Assembly (NCBI GenBank): GCA_002772195.1
Contig: PCSG01000048.1
Span: forward strand, 319-8,824
Direction of reading: 5' to 3'
Length of the DNA: 8,506 bases
From: Desulfobacterales bacterium CG23_combo_of_CG06-09_8_20_14_all_51_8
Lineage (GTDB): Bacteria > Desulfobacterota > Desulfobacteria > Desulfobacterales > Desulfosalsimonadaceae
Of this stretch, positions 6,167 through 8,506 are shown piece by piece. Position 1 is the stretch's first letter. Each line of letters starts with the position of its first letter. Position numbers and translations under genes: made by a program. A model generated the notes under the pieces. It was not told the origin of the DNA, made no database searches, and worked only from the letters and a program-made list of their open reading frames with translations.

Positions 6167-6661
6167 TCATCCTGAAGATGGGGGGGGCCGGGACCGGTCC
6201 CCCTTGGGATCGGTCATGGCCCCGTCACAGGTCAGATCTTTTTCCTGAACATAGGCCAGATATTTCAGGAACCGGGGATAATAGCCGGTGCCAAATTTCC
6301 GGTCCATATCATAGGTGACAATGGAAAGGGCGTTTAAGGCGTCCATGCCCACGCACCGCTGAAAGCAGCATCCGGTGTGGGCGCCGAGGAGCCGCCCCAT
6401 TTTTGTCTTGTTGATGAGGTCTTCGACACTCTGATGGATATGGGTGAAACGGTTGATCTTTTCACCGGTAAGGTGGGAAACCGCCGTCATAATAGATTCA
6501 AATTCCGATTGATGCGCCAGCTCGTAGGTTTTGGCCACCGCGTTCATGGACGGCCGGATCATGGGATGGTCCACCACGTTTTCAACGCGTTTACCGGCCA
6601 GATAAACCGTGAGATTTAATTTTCGAAGACTGGCTTCATACTGCTCGGATGTCATCATCAT
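6167..6661 (-). CDS. abfD: 4-hydroxybutyryl-CoA dehydratase, N-terminal part (frameshifted abfD)
   Basis: The enzyme dehydrates 4-hydroxybutyryl-CoA to crotonyl-CoA by a ketyl-radical route, using FAD and a [4Fe-4S] cluster, and also isomerises vinylacetyl-CoA. This piece reads MMMTSEQY onward and has C99 and C103 in CCFQRCVGMD, the same positions as two cluster ligands in the Clostridium enzyme, and the signature DGAMTDPKGDR at 146-156. The frame then fails in a C8 run and stops after four foreign residues (PSSG). Deleting one C joins it to the frame at 5173-6159 and gives 495 residues against about 490 for the family. The start at 6661 is set by a perfect AGGAGG 9 nt upstream; the open frame runs further up but inside the crotonase gene. 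The gap to the crotonase stop is 16 bp, so the two form an operon converting 4-hydroxybutyryl-CoA toward 3-hydroxybutyryl-CoA. Confidence 0.88.
   Translation of the reverse strand: MMMTSEQYEASLRKLNLTVYLAGKRVENVVDHPMIRPSMNAVAKTYELAHQSEFESIMTAVSHLTGEKINRFTHIHQSVEDLINKTKMGRLLGAHTGCCFQRCVGMDALNALSIVTYDMDRKFGTGYYPRFLKYLAYVQEKDLTCDGAMTDPKGDRSRPPPSSG
6180..6187 (-). other. abfD: frameshift site in abfD: run of eight C on the coding strand
   Basis: Eight consecutive G on the plus strand sit exactly where the two abfD frames part. With seven, the reading continues as R-P-P-H-L-Q-D-D-L-D-M-Y and T190 falls on the family's residue number. A perfect 12-bp palindrome, GGGACCGGTCCC (6190-6201), lies beside the run. 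The cause may be an assembly or sequencing error, slippage in the cell, or true loss of the gene. Confidence 0.85.
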
Positions 6662-6670
6662 AACGAATTC

Positions 6671-6676
6671 CCTCCT
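6671..6676 (-). promoter_or_regulatory. abfD: strong Shine-Dalgarno of abfD
   Basis: On the minus strand a perfect AGGAGG begins 2 nt after the crotonase TAA and lies 9 nt before the first of three consecutive ATG codons. It fixes the abfD start at 6661 and excludes the longer open frame beginning at 6784. Confidence 0.7.
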
Positions 6677-6677
6677 C

Positions 6678-7448
6678 TTATTTTCCTGTAAACACCGGCT
6701 CCCTTTTTTCAAAAAACGCCGTGAATCCTTCAATGGCGTCCTGTGATGCGGCCACGACTTTGGCTCCCTCGGCTTCCATGGCAAGACCCTGGTCCAGACC
6801 CTCGTAAATTCCCGCCGTGATGGCTTTTAAAACGCTCGTCACGGCAATGGGAGGCCGTTTGGCAAGGGCCCCGGCAAATTCCCGGGCCTCTGCCAACAGT
6901 GTTTCCGGCGCGCAAATCTGATGCACCAACCCGATGGCAAGGGCCTCCCGGGCATCAAGACGTTTGCTGAAAAGAATCATGTCCAGGGCTCTTGCTTTGC
7001 CGATAATCCGGTAGAGCCGCTGGGTGCCGCCCCATCCGGGAATGATGCCGAGGTTCAGCTCAGTGAGCCCGATGCGAGCCTTGGGACTGTCCGCCATGAT
7101 TCTGAAATGGCAGGAGAGGGCCAGCTCCAAACCCCCGCCCAGGGCATGGCCATTGATGGCCGCGACAATGGGCTTTTCAAACCGGTCCACCCGCCGCCAC
7201 AAGTCCCGGCCTTTGGCCCCGAGTCCCGGATTCTTGGTGGCATCCGCCACATCCATGCCTGCGGAAAAACATTTTTCCCCGGCCCCGGTCAGAAGAATCA
7301 CCCGGATTTCCGGATCTTTTTCAGTTTCCCCCAGAATACTTTCAAGCTCCTCCATGGCCGCCAGACTCCAGCTGTTGGCCGGGGGACGGTTAATGGTCAC
7401 CAGACCGATATGGTCTTTTTTTTCATAAATCAAATTTTCATATGGCAT
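6678..7448 (-). CDS. enoyl-CoA hydratase/isomerase (crotonase family)
   Basis: This 256-residue cytoplasmic protein has the usual crotonase length and plan. The oxyanion-hole segment is CFSAGMDV (60-67). The second one, NGHALGGGLELAL (99-111), carries E108, and IGLTELNLGIIPGWGGTQR (126-144) carries E130; these Glu residues align with the two catalytic acids of rat mitochondrial hydratase. Family members add water to trans-2-enoyl-CoA. Given abfD downstream, crotonyl-CoA to 3-hydroxybutyryl-CoA is the natural step here, but isomerase or other crotonase chemistry cannot be excluded from sequence alone. The stretch MADSPKARIG between the two Glu is two residues longer than in rat hydratase, a subfamily trait rather than damage. 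The start at 7448 has AAGGAG 6 nt upstream. It leads the operon with abfD. Confidence 0.9.
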   Translation of the reverse strand: MPYENLIYEKKDHIGLVTINRPPANSWSLAAMEELESILGETEKDPEIRVILLTGAGEKCFSAGMDVADATKNPGLGAKGRDLWRRVDRFEKPIVAAINGHALGGGLELALSCHFRIMADSPKARIGLTELNLGIIPGWGGTQRLYRIIGKARALDMILFSKRLDAREALAIGLVHQICAPETLLAEAREFAGALAKRPPIAVTSVLKAITAGIYEGLDQGLAMEAEGAKVVAASQDAIEGFTAFFEKREPVFTGK

Positions 7449-7462
7449 GGTCCGCTCCTTCC

Positions 7463-7579
7463 CTAAATTCCGCCGAACCCCGCGTCATCGATTTCAATGG
7501 CCGCCGGGCAGAAATCTTCAATGGCCGAAAGTTTGCCCAAAGTCACCGGAATCAGGGTTCGTATAAGGTTAAATCCGAT
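7463..7579 (-). pseudogene. coding-like remnant upstream of the crotonase gene
   Basis: On the minus strand an open frame of about 38 codons ends at TAG (7463-7465), 14 bp before the crotonase ATG. It reads TLIPVTLGKLSAIEDFCPAA and continues to a DDAGFGGI end. It is GC-richer and more codon-like than the AT-rich DNA beyond 7560, and the crotonase ribosome binding site follows it directly, as in an operon. It has no usable start. In the adjacent frame an ATG at 7593 gives MPIFKSDLTLYEP and then TGA; one added C in CCC (about 7556) would fuse the two into a 43-residue protein. The core holds a 24-bp in-frame repeat (SAIEDFCP / AAIEIDDA). It could be the 3' end of a lost operon gene, a frameshifted small gene, or chance. 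I do not recognise the family. Confidence 0.3.
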
Positions 7580-7599
7580 TTAAAAATTGGCATAAAATT

Positions 7600-7627
7600 C
7601 TTTCAATCACTTTTAAAAGCGTATAGT
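7600..7627 (+). promoter_or_regulatory. candidate promoter of the alpha/beta hydrolase gene
   Basis: TATAGT (7622-7627, 5 of 6 to the -10 consensus) lies 16 bp after CTTTCA (7600-7605, 3 of 6 to -35). The -10 falls inside the inverted repeat at 7618-7639, the arrangement expected for repression. The leader would be about 60 nt. Confidence 0.28.
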
Positions 7628-7639
7628 GAATTACACGCT
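7618..7639. promoter_or_regulatory. inverted repeat, candidate operator
   Basis: The half-sites AGCGTATA and TACACGCT match in 7 of 8 positions as an inverted repeat around a 6-bp centre (GTGAAT). It lies in the AT-rich gap between the divergent crotonase operon and hydrolase gene and overlaps the best -10 element. Size and symmetry suit a dimeric repressor of TetR type, but no regulator gene is in the window. Confidence 0.32.
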
Positions 7640-7694
7640 ATGTTATTTTAGTGCTAATAATCGGCTTGATATTTGTCAATAGATCGATAAAAAC

Positions 7695-8506
7695 ATGACT
7701 CAAAAAAAATTCAAACGACTTTTCTTCGGCCAAAGCTTCCGGCTTCTGAGCCTCGTCAAGTCCTTTTCCGCCTATCAGCGACATGCCAGAAGACACTGCC
7801 GCGTCATTTCCAATGTGGCGTATCGCCCCGGAGGCAGTCCGGCCCATCTCTTAGATATCTATCAGCCCCGAGACATCTCCATGCCAAGGCCGGTTATTTT
7901 ATACATCCACGGCGGCGGGTTTACCATGTGCTCCAAAGACACCCATCAGGGCATCGGACTGGCTTATGCCCACAACGGCCATCTGGTGTTCTCGATCAAT
8001 TACCGCCTGTCCCCGAAATACCGCTATCCCGCGGCCCTGGAAGACGCGGCCCATGCCCTTTTATGGGTAAAAAATCATGCAGCGGTATATGGCGGCGATC
8101 CCGAAAAAATCATCGTGGCCGGAGAATCCGCCGGCGGCAATCTGACCCTGGCCCTGGCCGCGGCCGCCTGTTTTCCGATCGATGACCCCGTGACGGACCT
8201 GCTTCGGGCGGCGGGAGTGGTCCCATACGCCGTTATGGTGTTATGCGGCATGCTGCAGGTCAGCTATCCCGGACATTTAAAAACAGCTTCTCCGCCCATC
8301 AACAGGGCATCCCGGAAAATTTCCCTGTCCATTGCCGAAGATGTTTCCCGGGCCTATCTGGGGCCGGGCTACAAAACCATTGATCCGGGCCGGATGCTGG
8401 CTGATCCGCTTTTGATTCTGGAATCCGAAACCCTGCCGGACCGCCCTTTCCCAGTGACCTATGCCATGGCCGGCGCCCATGATATCCTGGCCAGCCATAC
8501 CCGGCG
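7695..8506 (+). CDS. alpha/beta hydrolase fold-3 (HSL-like esterase), 3' end outside window
   Basis: 270 codons are present and the gene continues past the right edge. It belongs to the hormone-sensitive-lipase-like (GDXG) carboxylesterases. The oxyanion motif HGGGF is at 72-76, the nucleophile elbow GESAGG at 143-148 with Ser145, and the catalytic Asp is probably D263 in AGAHDIL. The catalytic His would lie beyond the window. The INYRLSP segment (101-107) and YPAALEDAAHAL (111-122) are typical of the family. The first 40 residues are basic and lack a signal peptide, and residues 170-235 form the variable cap region. The ATG at 7695 has no Shine-Dalgarno, but an in-frame TAG at 7680 bars any longer start. 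It is transcribed divergently from the crotonase/abfD operon. The physiological ester is unknown. Confidence 0.87.
   Translation, partial: MTQKKFKRLFFGQSFRLLSLVKSFSAYQRHARRHCRVISNVAYRPGGSPAHLLDIYQPRDISMPRPVILYIHGGGFTMCSKDTHQGIGLAYAHNGHLVFSINYRLSPKYRYPAALEDAAHALLWVKNHAAVYGGDPEKIIVAGESAGGNLTLALAAAACFPIDDPVTDLLRAAGVVPYAVMVLCGMLQVSYPGHLKTASPPINRASRKISLSIAEDVSRAYLGPGYKTIDPGRMLADPLLILESETLPDRPFPVTYAMAGAHDILASHTR

Noticed and set aside
5317..6318. Long plus-strand frame (333 codons) opposite abfD
   Set aside because: It is the antisense shadow of a strongly recognisable protein and has no family features.
6662..6784. Longer N-terminus for abfD from the ATG at 6784
   Set aside because: The extra 41 residues lie in the crotonase coding region in another frame, and the perfect AGGAGG points to the ATG at 6661, where family similarity begins.
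7588..7606. sigma54-type promoter (TGGCAT in the hydrolase upstream region)
   Set aside because: The -24-like TGGCA is present, but the -12 GC element is missing at the required spacing.
7442..7651. Plus-strand frame of 69 codons between the crotonase and hydrolase genes
   Set aside because: No ribosome binding site. It starts within the crotonase start region and runs through the AT-rich promoter zone; the minus-strand reading of the GC-rich half looks more protein-like.

Overview
The window looks like chromosomal DNA from an anaerobic Desulfobacterota (deltaproteobacterial) genome. This is inferred from three things: an oxygen-sensitive 4-hydroxybutyryl-CoA dehydratase next to a crotonase-family gene, cyclic-di-GMP proteins built on HEAT and HD-GYP domains, and an Arg-rich RRSGxxRR microprotein of a kind I associate with that group. 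No tRNA, rRNA, CRISPR array, insertion sequence or phage gene is visible.

Left block (about 98-4457, all minus strand, transcribed right to left). A HEAT-repeat protein (2793-4457) overlaps by 23 bp an HD-GYP protein (1415-2815). The two share a similar N-terminal region of about 100 residues, so they look like a co-evolved pair. After a 179-bp AT-rich gap with weak promoter and terminator candidates come a PilZ-domain protein (789-1235) and, 25 bp further on, a small multidrug-export-family membrane protein (98-763). HD-GYP (c-di-GMP hydrolysis) beside PilZ (c-di-GMP binding) suggests a local second-messenger module, probably tied to the cell envelope or motility.

Centre (4458-5172). This is a divergent control region with promoter-like sequences on both strands. 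On the plus strand it is followed by a possible TTG-started small ORF with a strong Shine-Dalgarno (4694-4840) and a convincing 51-residue Arg-rich repeat microprotein (4912-5067). A 105-bp convergent gap follows.

Right block (5173-7465, minus strand). A crotonase (6678-7448) and abfD (5173-6661) form an operon: 4-hydroxybutyryl-CoA would become crotonyl-CoA and then be hydrated toward beta-oxidation. abfD is split by a +1 frameshift in a run of eight G (C on the coding strand) at 6180-6187. Removing one base gives a 495-residue protein with the expected cluster and active-site residues. The abfD 3' end runs into a short CGCAGAG-type repeat, giving an unusual C-terminal tail. Just upstream of the crotonase is a coding-like remnant with no start codon.

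Right edge. A divergent alpha/beta hydrolase of the HGGGF/GESAG type begins at 7695 and runs off the window. A palindromic operator candidate (7618-7639) lies in its promoter region.
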